Source: Marinobacterium weihaiense
GTDB lineage: Bacteria > Pseudomonadota > Gammaproteobacteria > Pseudomonadales > Balneatricaceae
Direction: 5' to 3'
DNA: 64,000 nucleotides
Assembly: GCF_019061305.1 (NCBI RefSeq)
Contig: NZ_JAHQZT010000005.1
Span: 124,001-188,000, forward strand
Shown here: positions 17,263 through 26,350 of the stretch, one piece after another
How positions within the stretch are numbered: position 1 is the stretch's first letter
Layout of the letters: each line of letters begins with the position of its first letter
Program-made: the position numbers and the translations under genes
The notes under the pieces: model-generated
Database searches by the model: none
Told to the model about the DNA's origin: nothing
Seen by the model: only the letters and a program-made list of their open reading frames with translations

Positions 17263-17898
17263 TCAGATTTCGGTCTTTTCCTTGTACTCACACAGGTCCT
17301 CAATCACACAGGCACCGCAGCGTGGTTTGCGTGCCGTACATACGTATCGGCCATGCAGAATCAGCCAGTGGTGTGCATCGATCAGGAAAGGTTTGGGTAC
17401 AAAGCGCAGCAGCTTCTTCTCGACTTCCAGCACGGTTTTGCCCGGTGCGATGCGGGTTCGGTTCGAGACACGGAAGATATGCGTGTCCACTGCCATGGCC
17501 GGCTGGCCGAAAGCCGTGTTCAGCACGACGTTGGCGGTCTTGCGCCCGACGCCCGGCAGTTTTTCCAGCGCTTCGCGGGTTTGCGGTACCTCGCTGTTGT
17601 GCAGCTCGATCAGCATGCGGCAGGTCTTGATGACGTTTTCGGCTTTGGTATTGAACAGGCCAATGGTCTTGATGTGCTCCTTGATGCCCTCAACCCCTAG
17701 GGCCAGCATGGCCTCGGGCGTATTGGCAACAGGGAATAGCTTGCGGGTCGCCTTGTTGACACTGACATCCGTGGCCTGTGCCGACAACAGCACGGCGATC
17801 AGGAGCTCAAAGGGAGAGTTGTACTCAAGCTCGGTTTTGGGGTTGGGGTTCTGAGCCTGCAGGCGGGCGAAGATCTGGTATCGTTTGTCGGCGTTCAT
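17263..17898 (-). CDS. nth: Endonuclease III (DNA glycosylase/AP lyase)
   Basis: A 211-residue protein, the same length as E. coli Nth. It excises oxidised pyrimidines and nicks abasic sites. The helix-hairpin-helix LPGVGRKTANVVL holds the catalytic Lys, VDTHIFRV the catalytic Asp, and the C-terminal cysteines in CTARKPRCGACVIEDLC bind the 4Fe-4S cluster. It is the last gene of a long minus-strand run starting at rnfA. In E. coli nth directly follows rsxE; here two signalling genes lie between. Confidence 0.97.
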   Translation of the reverse strand: MNADKRYQIFARLQAQNPNPKTELEYNSPFELLIAVLLSAQATDVSVNKATRKLFPVANTPEAMLALGVEGIKEHIKTIGLFNTKAENVIKTCRMLIELHNSEVPQTREALEKLPGVGRKTANVVLNTAFGQPAMAVDTHIFRVSNRTRIAPGKTVLEVEKKLLRFVPKPFLIDAHHWLILHGRYVCTARKPRCGACVIEDLCEYKEKTEI

Positions 17899-17934
17899 GG
17901 TTGCGCACGGCGGCTGTTATGAATGAGCCCGATA

Positions 17935-18909
17935 TTATTCCAGATCCTCAATCAGGGTGGTACGGTTTCGCCCGCTGGATTTGGAGTGATATAGCGCTTC
18001 ATCGGCCGCGCGCATCCAATCCTCGTGGGATTGGTGTTCATTGCTCACCTGCGCAATGCCCAGGCTGATGGTAAAGCGGATCCGGTGGGGGCCGTGTTGT
18101 ACTTCAAGTGCTTCCACGGCTTGGCGGACACGCTCGGCAAACACGCGTGCATTGTCCGCGCTGGTGTTGACCAGCAGGGCACCAAATTCCTCGCCACCGT
18201 AGCGGCCCGGCAGGTCACTGCTGCGAGCATGGTCACGCAGCAGGGCTGACAGGGCGCGGATGACCTCGTCACCAGCTTGATGTCCGTAGCTGTCATTGAT
18301 TTTCTTGAAATGGTCGACGTCCATCATCACCAGGCTGGAAGGCGTCTGGGTACGGCGGAAGCGTTCATATTCCCGGCTCAGGGAGTCTTCCCAATGGCCC
18401 CGGTTGGCCAAGCCGCTGAGCTTGTCGGTGCGGCTGAGGGTTTCCAGTTCCGCATTGGCGCGGCGCAGCGCCTGCTGGCTGACGGCAACAGCGGTCATGT
18501 CATAAATGATCACGCCGACATGATCGATGGTGCCGTTGGGCGATGACAGTGGAATCAGCGTCGCATTCTGGTACATGAACTCCGCCGTGCCGGTGATCGG
18601 GTGGTGCGGCTTAAAGCGGAACAGATAGTCGCGTTCTTCCCAGGTGATGAAGGCGCGATTGCGCAGCAGAAACACGCTGTCAAGCTTGCGCTTGAACCAG
18701 TCGACGGGGAAATTGGTGAACAGGGTTTCCAGCTTCTTGCCACGGGCCGCGGTATCGCTGATACCAGAATGATTGCTCATGAAACTGTTCCAGAGTACCA
18801 CCTGGTGGGACCGGTCCAGCACCATCAACCCGACGTCCAGATGCTGCAGCAGGCCCAGCTGCCAGTGAAATTCATCCATGGTGACAACGGGCTCGGAAAG
18901 ATTGGTCAT
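17935..18909 (-). CDS. PAS-GGDEF diguanylate cyclase
   Basis: A 324-residue soluble protein. A PAS domain covers about residues 15-140 (LDVGLMVLDRSHQVVLWN), then a short helical linker, then a GGDEF domain with the active signature RYGGEEF near residue 250. It should make c-di-GMP from two GTP. Its ATG overlaps the stop of the upstream receiver/CheC-like gene by one base (TAATG), so the two are translationally coupled and likely act in one pathway. nth follows 36 bases downstream. No I-site motif (RxxD) was confirmed. Confidence 0.92.
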   Translation of the reverse strand: MTNLSEPVVTMDEFHWQLGLLQHLDVGLMVLDRSHQVVLWNSFMSNHSGISDTAARGKKLETLFTNFPVDWFKRKLDSVFLLRNRAFITWEERDYLFRFKPHHPITGTAEFMYQNATLIPLSSPNGTIDHVGVIIYDMTAVAVSQQALRRANAELETLSRTDKLSGLANRGHWEDSLSREYERFRRTQTPSSLVMMDVDHFKKINDSYGHQAGDEVIRALSALLRDHARSSDLPGRYGGEEFGALLVNTSADNARVFAERVRQAVEALEVQHGPHRIRFTISLGIAQVSNEHQSHEDWMRAADEALYHSKSSGRNRTTLIEDLE

Positions 18910-19931
18910 TACAGGTGGCTCGTCAGTTCGTTGAGTTTGGGCAGCGAGTCTTCCGTGAACAGCAGCAGCAGATCGCAGTTAACCGCCAAGCCTTCAATTC
19001 GGTAGCTGATATCGATGCTGAGAATGCGTTCCTGACGGTTGCGGTGTGATGTTTGTGTTGGCAGGTCTGCCATCAGCAGTGGCGAACTCTGGCTGAATGT
19101 CATATCCAGCTGTTGCCCCAGGCCGTTCAGGAAGGCACCAATCAGCACATTGGCAATTTCCATGGTCAGCTCGCGCTCGATTAGCGCGTTGAGTTCACCC
19201 TGATGACGCAGCAGGTGTGCCAGCTGGTTGATCTGGGTGCCCGTGAGCATCAACAGCGCTTCGCCGCAGATGCCCTGAGCTACAAACCCCTGACAGACCG
19301 TGGTCAAGTCGCTTTGGCTGAGGGCTTGCTGCATGGCCATATCCAACTCGCCATATTCGAGTAATTTGACGCTGGGAATGGGCAGTTCGATGAAGGTATT
19401 GAGCAGTTGTGCCAGCAGGTCAGCGGCCTGGCCCATGGCCACATTGGCCAGCTCCTGGTAATGCTCCTGCAGTGACAGGGTTTCACTGATGACACCAGGC
19501 GCAGGGGCCGGTGGTGCAGCGGTTACCGGTACTGTGACGGCGGCGGCCGGACGCTCCAGTTCTTCCAGCAGGCCAAAGGCACGCAGGGACTGGCGCAGTT
19601 GCTCCATGTCGATCGGCTTGCGGATGAAGTCGAGTGCACCCAGTTGACGAACGCGCTCGCGGGCTTCGGGCTGAATATCGCCGGACACCACAAGGGTCAG
19701 AATGGGCAGATCTTCACGACGAATGCGCTCCAATACCTCATAGCCATCCAGCAGTGGCATGTTGAGGTCTAGAAACAGGAGTTCGCCCTTGCCGGCACGA
19801 ACGGCTTCCAGCGCTTCCAGGCCTTGGGTGGCATGGGTGATGTCCAGATTCCATTGTGCCAGTGCACGTTCCATCTGCTTGCGCGCCAGGCGCGAGTCAT
19901 CACAAATGATGACCGGTAAGGGATTGCCCAC
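18909..19931 (-). CDS. Response regulator with C-terminal CheC/CheX-like domain
   Basis: A 340-residue protein. Residues about 5-120 form a receiver domain with acidic pocket ICDDSR, phospho-Asp in FLDLNMP and conserved Lys in FIRKPID. A proline/alanine linker leads to a C-terminal domain with the CheC-like helix ELTMEIANVLIGAFLNGLGQQLD, of the type found in CheC/CheX/FliY aspartyl-phosphate phosphatases. The start chosen is GTG 19931, because AGGAG lies six bases upstream; GTG 19961 is the alternative. It is coupled to the diguanylate cyclase downstream. It may sense and dephosphorylate a receiver, possibly controlling that cyclase; this is inference. Confidence 0.85.
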   Translation of the reverse strand: MGNPLPVIICDDSRLARKQMERALAQWNLDITHATQGLEALEAVRAGKGELLFLDLNMPLLDGYEVLERIRREDLPILTLVVSGDIQPEARERVRQLGALDFIRKPIDMEQLRQSLRAFGLLEELERPAAAVTVPVTAAPPAPAPGVISETLSLQEHYQELANVAMGQAADLLAQLLNTFIELPIPSVKLLEYGELDMAMQQALSQSDLTTVCQGFVAQGICGEALLMLTGTQINQLAHLLRHQGELNALIERELTMEIANVLIGAFLNGLGQQLDMTFSQSSPLLMADLPTQTSHRNRQERILSIDISYRIEGLAVNCDLLLLFTEDSLPKLNELTSHL

Positions 19932-20020
19932 CTTGGCTCCTGCGGTTGTATTTGGGTACACGGATTAACTTTGAGGTTAATCAAAACCGCCGCGTGATAC
20001 AACCAGCAGTTGCCGCAGGT

Positions 20021-20722
20021 TTATCCTGTCACGCGTACGCGCTTGCTGACGGCCGGTTCGGCAGGGGCCTGCGCCTTGCGTCGGCGTTCGGCGCGCGCAT
20101 CAAACACGTTTTTCAGGGCGATCAGCAAGCCAAGCCCAACAAAGGCGCCCGGCGGCAGGATAGCAAACAGGAAGCCGGGATAATCCGTGAAAATCACCAG
20201 CTCCCAGGTGCGTGCCGCTTCACCGAACAGCAGGTGCATGTTGTTGAACAGGGCACCGGTGCCCAACAGTTCGCGCATGCCGCCCAGCACCACCAACACC
20301 AGGCTGAAGCCAATACCCATCATCAGGCCGTCCAGCACCGAGGCGCGCACCGGGTTCTTGACGGCAAAAGCATCGGCGCGGCCCATGATGGCGCAGTTGG
20401 TCACGATAAGTGGGATAAAAATGCCAAGAATCAGGTATAGCTCATAGGTCAGCGCCTGCATGACCAGCTCGATTGCGGTTACGAAAGACGCGATAATCAT
20501 CACGAAAATGGGCAGTCGTACGGTTTCCGGTACCAGCTTGCGGAACAGGGACACCGTCAGGTTCGAGCTAACCAATACCAGGGTACTGGCCAGGCCGAGG
20601 CCCAGGGCATTCACGACCGATGCGGTCACGGCCAGCAGGGGGCAAAGGCCCAGCAGCTGTACCAGGGCGGGGTTGTTGTGCCAGAGGCCGTCCAGCGTAA
20701 TCTTGCGATAATCGACGCTCAT
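20021..20722 (-). CDS. rnfE: Rnf/Rsx electron transport complex subunit E
   Basis: A 233-residue inner-membrane protein with about six membrane segments, paralogous to RnfA. The blocks [17 protein letters not shown] and [18 protein letters not shown] are diagnostic. The C terminus is basic and extended beyond the membrane part. RnfE, with RnfA, carries electrons across the membrane within the ion-pumping Rnf complex. Its start overlaps rnfG by four bases. It is the last rnf gene. Confidence 0.96.
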   Translation of the reverse strand: MSVDYRKITLDGLWHNNPALVQLLGLCPLLAVTASVVNALGLGLASTLVLVSSNLTVSLFRKLVPETVRLPIFVMIIASFVTAIELVMQALTYELYLILGIFIPLIVTNCAIMGRADAFAVKNPVRASVLDGLMMGIGFSLVLVVLGGMRELLGTGALFNNMHLLFGEAARTWELVIFTDYPGFLFAILPPGAFVGLGLLIALKNVFDARAERRRKAQAPAEPAVSKRVRVTG

Positions 20723-21375
20723 CGGGGTGCTCCTGCAGCGGTGGGCTGCGCTGATGCGGTCACCGGCGTCAGTAGACGCTCGCGGTGGGCGCGAAAGAAT
20801 TCAATGGCGCGTGCGGTAGCGCCAACGATGGCACGGGGGGTAATGGTCGCGCCGGTAAACTGATCAAACCGGCCGCCGTCTTTTTTGACGGCCCAGTCAT
20901 CATCGCCGCTCATGGCCATTTCAGCGCCGTTGAACGACAGAATCCAGTCCGACTTTTCCAGCTCGATCTTGTCACCCAGTCCGGGGGTTTCCTTATGGCT
21001 CAGCACGCGGACACCGGCCAGACTGCTGTCAGCATGGATGCCCACCAGCAGCTCGATATCACCGCTGTAGCCGTCCGGCGCCACCACCGGCATCAGCACC
21101 GTGGTGACTTGGTCATTCTGAATCGCCTGGTAGATTTCGGCGGGCGCGTCCAGCCCCAGTTCAGGGGCCTGCAGGTAGAGGCGATGATCAATCAGGTTCG
21201 GGTCCACCGACTGTGGCACGATCTCGAACAGGGCGCGGGCCTGGAATTCAGCCTTGTTGTGGCGAATCTGTTCACGGGTGGCCAGCTGGGTAAACGCGAT
21301 AACGGCTGAGGTGACAATGGCAAAGAGGCCGATGGCCAGTGCATTGCTGCGAATCGCGGCGATGATATCGTTCAT
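20719..21375 (-). CDS. rnfG: Rnf/Rsx electron transport complex subunit G
   Basis: A 218-residue protein with one N-terminal membrane helix and a periplasmic FMN-binding domain. The motif [12 protein letters not shown] near residue 175 includes the threonine that carries covalent [16 protein letters not shown] is another family block. It overlaps rnfD upstream and rnfE downstream by four bases each, showing tight translational coupling. Confidence 0.96.
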   Translation of the reverse strand: MNDIIAAIRSNALAIGLFAIVTSAVIAFTQLATREQIRHNKAEFQARALFEIVPQSVDPNLIDHRLYLQAPELGLDAPAEIYQAIQNDQVTTVLMPVVAPDGYSGDIELLVGIHADSSLAGVRVLSHKETPGLGDKIELEKSDWILSFNGAEMAMSGDDDWAVKKDGGRFDQFTGATITPRAIVGATARAIEFFRAHRERLLTPVTASAQPTAAGAPR

Positions 21376-22427
21376 GCCTTGCCTCCCTGTCCCTTGTTGG
21401 CTTTCTGGTGGCCGTAACTGCGTGGTTGCGAGTACAGATCGATGAAAGGCGCCGCTAGGTTCATCAGCAGTACGGCGAAGGCTACGCCGTCGGGGTAGTT
21501 GCCCCAGGTGCGAATGATGAAAATCAGCACGCCGATGCCGGCCCCGAAGATGATGCGGCCGCGGTTGCTGGTCGCACTGGAAACCGGGTCGGTGATGATG
21601 AAGAAGGCGGCCAGCATGGTGGCGCCGGTACTCAAGTGGAAGAAGGGCCCGGCGTAGTTGTCCGGATCGTAGCCGTAGAACATGGCCGAGCAGATGGCCA
21701 GCGCCAGCAGCATGGAGATCGGCGCGTGCCAGGTGATGATCTTGCGGTACAACAGAAACACGCCGCCCATCAGCCAGGCTGCACTGACCGCATGCCAGGC
21801 CCCGATGCCTTCCGACAGCACCCGAGACTGGCGCCAGGCTTCTTCGTTAGTCAGGCCGCCTCGATGGCGCAGTTCATCCAGCGGCGTGGCACCGGTGAAG
21901 CTGTCATACCAGACCGTTTCAACAGAACCGAATATGGCCGCCAGGGTGTCGGTGAAGGAGGCGATCTGCCAGCCATCGCCGTTGAGCACAAAGGGGGCGC
22001 TCCAGCGTGTCATTTCAACCGGAAAGGAGATCAGTAGCAGGGCATAGGCCACCATGGCCGGGTTGAACGGGTTCTGACCCAGCCCACCGTACAGGTGCTT
22101 GGCAATGGCAATTGCGACGATAACGCCCACGCCCGTGACCCACCAAGGTGCAAAGGGAGGAATGGCCACCGCCAGCAGCAGTGCTGTCACCAGGGCGCTG
22201 CCGTCGCGCAGGTAAAACCCGATCGGGCGCTTGCGCAGCTTGAGAATGGCGGCTTCCAGCGTGACGGCGAGCAGGCCGGCCCAGGCAATCTGGATCAGCG
22301 TGCCCCAGCCGAAGAACACGGTCAGGGCAATGATGCCGGGCAGGGTTGCCAACAGTACCAGCCGCATAACGTTGGCGGTGCTGTTGGCCTTGTAGACATG
22401 AGGTGAACTCATCCGGATCAGTGACAT
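21372..22427 (-). CDS. rnfD: Rnf/Rsx electron transport complex subunit D
   Basis: A 351-residue membrane protein with about ten segments. The N terminus SSPHVYKANSTANVM and the block LYGGLGQNPFNPAMV are conserved in RnfD and related NqrB. The FMN-attachment motif LSTGATMLAAFF is present near residue 270. It lies 50 bases downstream of rnfC. Confidence 0.96.
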   Translation of the reverse strand: MSLIRMSSPHVYKANSTANVMRLVLLATLPGIIALTVFFGWGTLIQIAWAGLLAVTLEAAILKLRKRPIGFYLRDGSALVTALLLAVAIPPFAPWWVTGVGVIVAIAIAKHLYGGLGQNPFNPAMVAYALLLISFPVEMTRWSAPFVLNGDGWQIASFTDTLAAIFGSVETVWYDSFTGATPLDELRHRGGLTNEEAWRQSRVLSEGIGAWHAVSAAWLMGGVFLLYRKIITWHAPISMLLALAICSAMFYGYDPDNYAGPFFHLSTGATMLAAFFIITDPVSSATSNRGRIIFGAGIGVLIFIIRTWGNYPDGVAFAVLLMNLAAPFIDLYSQPRSYGHQKANKGQGGKA

Positions 22428-22477
22428 GTGTAATTCGATCCCGTTATCGACAAAAAGGGGTGCAAGCAGCCATGGCG

Positions 22478-24997
22478 TCAGGCCGGCTCATGCTGCTTGA
22501 GCGTTGTGTTCAGGTTTTCGGCCTTGTCGCGCGCGGCGGCCAGTTCTGCCTCCAGGCTGGCACGTTCGTCATTGGCCTCGGATTTGGCCAGGCTGCGTTC
22601 CAATTTGGTGACGGCGGCGCGGGCCATGGCGGCATCGATCTTGAGCTGCTTGAGGTCGACCCCCTGAGCGGCAGCCGCGTCCAGTTGGGCCTGCTCGGCG
22701 GACTTGAAGGCCTTGTCTGCCTCGGCATGGCGCTGACGCAGTTCCTCCAGCGCCTGTTCAGCCTGGCTACGGGCTTCACCTTCCAGACCCGCCAGCGCCG
22801 TTTCGGCCTTCTTGATCTTGGTGCGCATGATCGACACCTGCTGCTTCAGCGCTTTCAGGTCGACCGGAACGGGCTGGTTCACGGGGGCCTCGGTTGCACC
22901 GGCAGAGGCTTCGGCATCCTTGTAGGCCTTGTCCGCCTCTTCTGCTTTTTGCTCCAGTGTGGTGACGGTTGCGCGTAGCTTGTCGAGGCCCTCCAGGCCC
23001 TTGTCCTCGGCGTTTTTCAACGCATCGCGGGCCTTTTTCAGCTTGGTGCGGGCTACGGCTGCTGCGGTTTTCAGCTGCTTGAGGTCCGGCCCGGTTGTGC
23101 CTGCAGCAGCACCGGATTCGGCCTGTTCAAACGCCTGCTGTGCCTGGTCGGCACTGGCCTGGGCGGCCTTGAGCGCGGCTTCCAGCGCGGACAGGTCGCC
23201 TTCACCGCTGTCGCGGGCCGCATCCAGTGCCTTCTGCGCCTTTTTCAGCTTGGTACGGGCGACGGCGGCGGCCGTCTTCAGCTGTTTGGTATCGATGTTT
23301 GCAGCGGTCGGCTTGACTCCTTCGGCTTTTTCAAGCGCCTGTTGTGCCTGTTCAGCACTGGTGTGGGCAGCCTGCACGGCCGCTTCCAGCGCTGGAATGT
23401 CACCGTCACCGCTGTCGCGGGCCGCATCCAGTGCCTTCTGCGCCTTTTTCAGTTTGGTGCGGGCCACGGCCGCTGCGGTCTTTAGTGCACTGATATCCTG
23501 GGTTGGCTCAGTCGCCACACCGCTGCTCTCTGCGCTCTTGCGTACCTTCTGGCTACGTGCAGCTTCTTCGGCACGCGCCTTGCGGCGCTCCTCCTTCTCG
23601 GCCTTTTCGCGCTCGAGGCGTGCCTGGCGTGCCTCAAAGCGGGCCCGGGCGTGGTCGGATTTGCGCTGTTCGGCTTCCTCGGTGCGAATCTCCGATTTGG
23701 CAAAGCGGTAATACTGCACCAGTGGAATGCTGCTGGGGCACACATAGGCACAGGCGCCACACTCGATGCAGTCGAACAGGTTGTGTTGCTTGGCCTTGTC
23801 GAATTCCCGGCCCTTGGCAAACCAGTACAACTGCTGCGGCAGCAGCTCGGCCGGGCACACCTGCTCACACATGCCGCACCGAATGCAGGGCTGTTCGGGT
23901 GGGGCTGGCGGCATCTCGTCGATGCTGGCAGCAATGATGCAGTTACTGGTCTTGATGACCGGAATCTGGTCATGCTCGACGGTCACACCCATCATCGGGC
24001 CGCCCATTACCAGTCGGTACAGCTTGTTCTCGTATACATGCGCAGCATCAAGCAGGTCGCCAAAGGGTGTACCGATAAGGGCTTCCAGGTTCTGCGGCTG
24101 GGCCACGGCATCACCGGTTACTGTGACGATACGTGAAATCAGCGGCTCGCCGAACGTGACGGCACGGTATACAGCGCGCACGGTGCCGGGGTTCTGGCAG
24201 ACAATGCCGATATCGGCCGGAATGCCCCCGCTGGGCACTTCCAGGCCGGTCAGCAGCTTGATCAGCTGACGCTCGCCGCCGGATGGGTACTTGGTGGGCA
24301 CCACCCGGATATCGATATTCAGCTCACAGCCCTTGAGCGCGGCCTCCAGCGCATGAATCGCCTGGGGCTTGTTGTCCTCAACCCCTATGATTACATGGCT
24401 GGGTTTGAGCAGATGGCTGATGATGCGGATACCGCCGAGGATTTCATCAGCGCGTTCACGCATCAGCATGTCATCCGCGGTGATGTAGGGCTCGCACTCG
24501 GCCGCGTTGATGATCAGCGTGTTGACGATGTGATCATCGCCCAGGTGCAGTTTCACATCCGTCGGAAAGCCGGCGCCGCCCATGCCGGCGATGCCGCACT
24601 GGCGGATATGGTCGATCAGCTCGGCGGGTTCAAGGCGGGTGTAATCGCCCAAGCCCTGGTGTTCGATCCACTGGTCACGGCCATCCGACTCGATGCAGAT
24701 GCAGTCCGAATCCAGACCGGAGGCATGGGGAACCGGGTGCGGACCTATGGATACTACGGTGCCGGATGTCGGTGCATGAAGGCCAGCACTGATGCGGCTG
24801 ACCGGCTCGGCAATAAGCTGGCCCTTCAGGACCTGCTGGCCTACGTCCACTACCGGGCTGGAGGCCATGCCGATATGCTGTTGCAGCGGCAGGTACAGAC
24901 GCTTGGGCAGCGGCACCGGGCGAATGGGCGTGCGTGTCGACTGCTTCTTGTTTTCCGGCGGGTGAATGCCGCCATGAAAGGCGAATACCTTGCCCAT
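22478..24997 (-). CDS. rnfC: Rnf/Rsx complex subunit C with long repeat-bearing C terminus
   Basis: An 839-residue protein. The N-terminal part (about residues 1-440) is the NADH/FMN-binding core shared with complex I NuoF (GGAGFPTDVKL, INAAECEPYI) and has two 4Fe-4S motifs, CIRCGMCEQVCP and CIECGACAYVCP. A charged helical stretch follows, then five repeats of about 65-75 residues, each starting LKxLK and containing RTKLKKA, predicted as coiled coil. Extended RnfC tails also occur in enterobacteria. The start at 24997 overlaps rnfB (TGATG) and has a GGAGG site; a further upstream ATG would add implausible sequence. Confidence 0.95.
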   Translation of the reverse strand: MGKVFAFHGGIHPPENKKQSTRTPIRPVPLPKRLYLPLQQHIGMASSPVVDVGQQVLKGQLIAEPVSRISAGLHAPTSGTVVSIGPHPVPHASGLDSDCICIESDGRDQWIEHQGLGDYTRLEPAELIDHIRQCGIAGMGGAGFPTDVKLHLGDDHIVNTLIINAAECEPYITADDMLMRERADEILGGIRIISHLLKPSHVIIGVEDNKPQAIHALEAALKGCELNIDIRVVPTKYPSGGERQLIKLLTGLEVPSGGIPADIGIVCQNPGTVRAVYRAVTFGEPLISRIVTVTGDAVAQPQNLEALIGTPFGDLLDAAHVYENKLYRLVMGGPMMGVTVEHDQIPVIKTSNCIIAASIDEMPPAPPEQPCIRCGMCEQVCPAELLPQQLYWFAKGREFDKAKQHNLFDCIECGACAYVCPSSIPLVQYYRFAKSEIRTEEAEQRKSDHARARFEARQARLEREKAEKEERRKARAEEAARSQKVRKSAESSGVATEPTQDISALKTAAAVARTKLKKAQKALDAARDSGDGDIPALEAAVQAAHTSAEQAQQALEKAEGVKPTAANIDTKQLKTAAAVARTKLKKAQKALDAARDSGEGDLSALEAALKAAQASADQAQQAFEQAESGAAAGTTGPDLKQLKTAAAVARTKLKKARDALKNAEDKGLEGLDKLRATVTTLEQKAEEADKAYKDAEASAGATEAPVNQPVPVDLKALKQQVSIMRTKIKKAETALAGLEGEARSQAEQALEELRQRHAEADKAFKSAEQAQLDAAAAQGVDLKQLKIDAAMARAAVTKLERSLAKSEANDERASLEAELAAARDKAENLNTTLKQHEPA
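22485..23500. repeat. Five tandem coding repeats in the rnfC tail
   Basis: The rnfC tail is built of units starting (minus strand) near 23497, 23297, 23087, 22863 and 22663, about 200-225 bases each. The first two are nearly identical at DNA level across their conserved half, while the later units are progressively diverged. This implies recent duplication and makes the tail prone to copy-number change. Confidence 0.85.
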
Positions 24998-25596
24998 CAG
25001 TGCGCCTCCTGTTGCTGCAGTTCGCCACGGCCACGGTCGGTGGCAATCAGACCCGGCGCTTCGGCCGGTGCCGGCCACTTCCAGTTGGCAATGGTGGTTT
25101 CAATCGGAATCATGTCGATACAGTCCACGGGGCAGGGTTCCACGCACAGATCACAACCGGTGCATTCGTCGGTGATGACCGTGTGCATCTGCTTGGCGGC
25201 GCCCAGAATGGCGTCCACCGGGCAGGCCTGAATGCACTTGGTGCAGCCGATGCACTCGTCTTCGCGGATAAAGGCCACCATCTTGGCCTGCTCTTCACCG
25301 TGCTCGGCATCCAGCGGCACGGCTTCCACATCGAGCAGGTCGGCGAGGGCATCAATGGTGCTTTGGCCGCCCGGCGGGCACTTGTTGATGGCATCTCCGT
25401 TGGCGATGGCTTCGGCGTAGGGGCGGCACCCCGGATAGCCGCACTGACCGCACTGAGTCTGCGGCAAGAGGCCGTCGATCTGGTCAACAATGGGGTTGCC
25501 TTCCACCCGAAACCGGACGGAGGCATAGCCCAGGATGATGCCGAACACCACCGCCAGGCCAAACAGAATCAGGATTGCAGTAATAACAGTGGTCAT
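24997..25596 (-). CDS. rnfB: Rnf/Rsx electron transport complex subunit B
   Basis: A 199-residue protein with one N-terminal membrane helix, then a 4Fe-4S domain with [14 protein letters not shown], then two ferredoxin motifs [12 protein letters not shown] and [12 protein letters not shown]. RnfB passes electrons into the complex from ferredoxin. The start at 25596 (MTTVITAIL) follows a GGAG site seven bases upstream; the frame is open to 25632 but without a ribosome site. It overlaps rnfC by one codon edge and lies 13 bases after rnfA. Confidence 0.96.
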   Translation of the reverse strand: MTTVITAILILFGLAVVFGIILGYASVRFRVEGNPIVDQIDGLLPQTQCGQCGYPGCRPYAEAIANGDAINKCPPGGQSTIDALADLLDVEAVPLDAEHGEEQAKMVAFIREDECIGCTKCIQACPVDAILGAAKQMHTVITDECTGCDLCVEPCPVDCIDMIPIETTIANWKWPAPAEAPGLIATDRGRGELQQQEAH

Positions 25597-25609
25597 TGCA
25601 CACTCCGCC

Positions 25610-26191
25610 TCAGAACTGCACGAGGCCGGCAAACCCCATGAACGCCAGTGACATCAGGCCGGCCGTAACCATGCCGATGGCGGCGCCACGGAAGGGAACG
25701 GGTACATCCGCCACGGCGATGCGCTCACGGATGGCCGAGAACAGAACCAGTGCCATGGAAAAGCCGACTGCGGCACCAAAGCCGTAGGCGATGGATTCGA
25801 GAAAGCCGTTCTGTTTCTTGATGTTGAGCAGGGCGACACCCAGCACGGCACAGTTAGTGGTGATCAGCGGCAGAAAGATGCCCAGCAGCTTGTACAGCAT
25901 GGGACTGGTCTTATGCACTACCATTTCGGTGAACTGGACCACCACGGCAATCACCAGAATGAAGGCGATGGTCTGCAGGTACTCCAGCCCGAACGGCTGC
26001 AGCAGGGCTGAATACACCAGATAACTGCACACCGATGACAGCGTCAGTACAAAGGTGGTGGCCAGTGACATGCCCATGGCCGTTTCCAGCTTGTTGGACA
26101 CGCCCATGAAGGGACAGAGTCCCAGAAACTGTACCAGTACGAAGTTGTTCACCAGAACGGTGCTGATCAGGATGAGCAGAAAATCAGTCAT
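25610..26191 (-). CDS. rnfA: Rnf/Rsx electron transport complex subunit A
   Basis: A 193-residue six-segment membrane protein very similar to E. coli RsxA ([36 protein letters not shown]). The start at 26191 reproduces the E. coli N terminus MTDxLL; an upstream in-frame ATG at 26233 adds 14 residues not seen in the family. It is the first gene of the rnfABCDGE operon. In E. coli the complex also keeps SoxR reduced; in marine bacteria Rnf usually couples ferredoxin:NAD+ exchange to Na+ pumping. Confidence 0.96.
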   Translation of the reverse strand: MTDFLLILISTVLVNNFVLVQFLGLCPFMGVSNKLETAMGMSLATTFVLTLSSVCSYLVYSALLQPFGLEYLQTIAFILVIAVVVQFTEMVVHKTSPMLYKLLGIFLPLITTNCAVLGVALLNIKKQNGFLESIAYGFGAAVGFSMALVLFSAIRERIAVADVPVPFRGAAIGMVTAGLMSLAFMGFAGLVQF

Positions 26192-26350
26192 AGCCCCTGT
26201 CATTGCCTCGGCCACTGCAGAAAAAACCTGCAAGGCGTATTAGATTCTGCTTAATTTTACCGGATTTATAACCTCAGGGTATAGATCAGCCTGTTGACGT
26301 TTGACAACTGCTGACGCGCAAGCCGGCGCAGTGCCGGCCCGCGCAGGCCC

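Noticed and set aside
22929-23711. Plus-strand serine/alanine-rich 260-codon frame opposite the rnfC repeats
   Set aside because: It is the antisense image of Lys/Ala-rich repeats and has no independent support.
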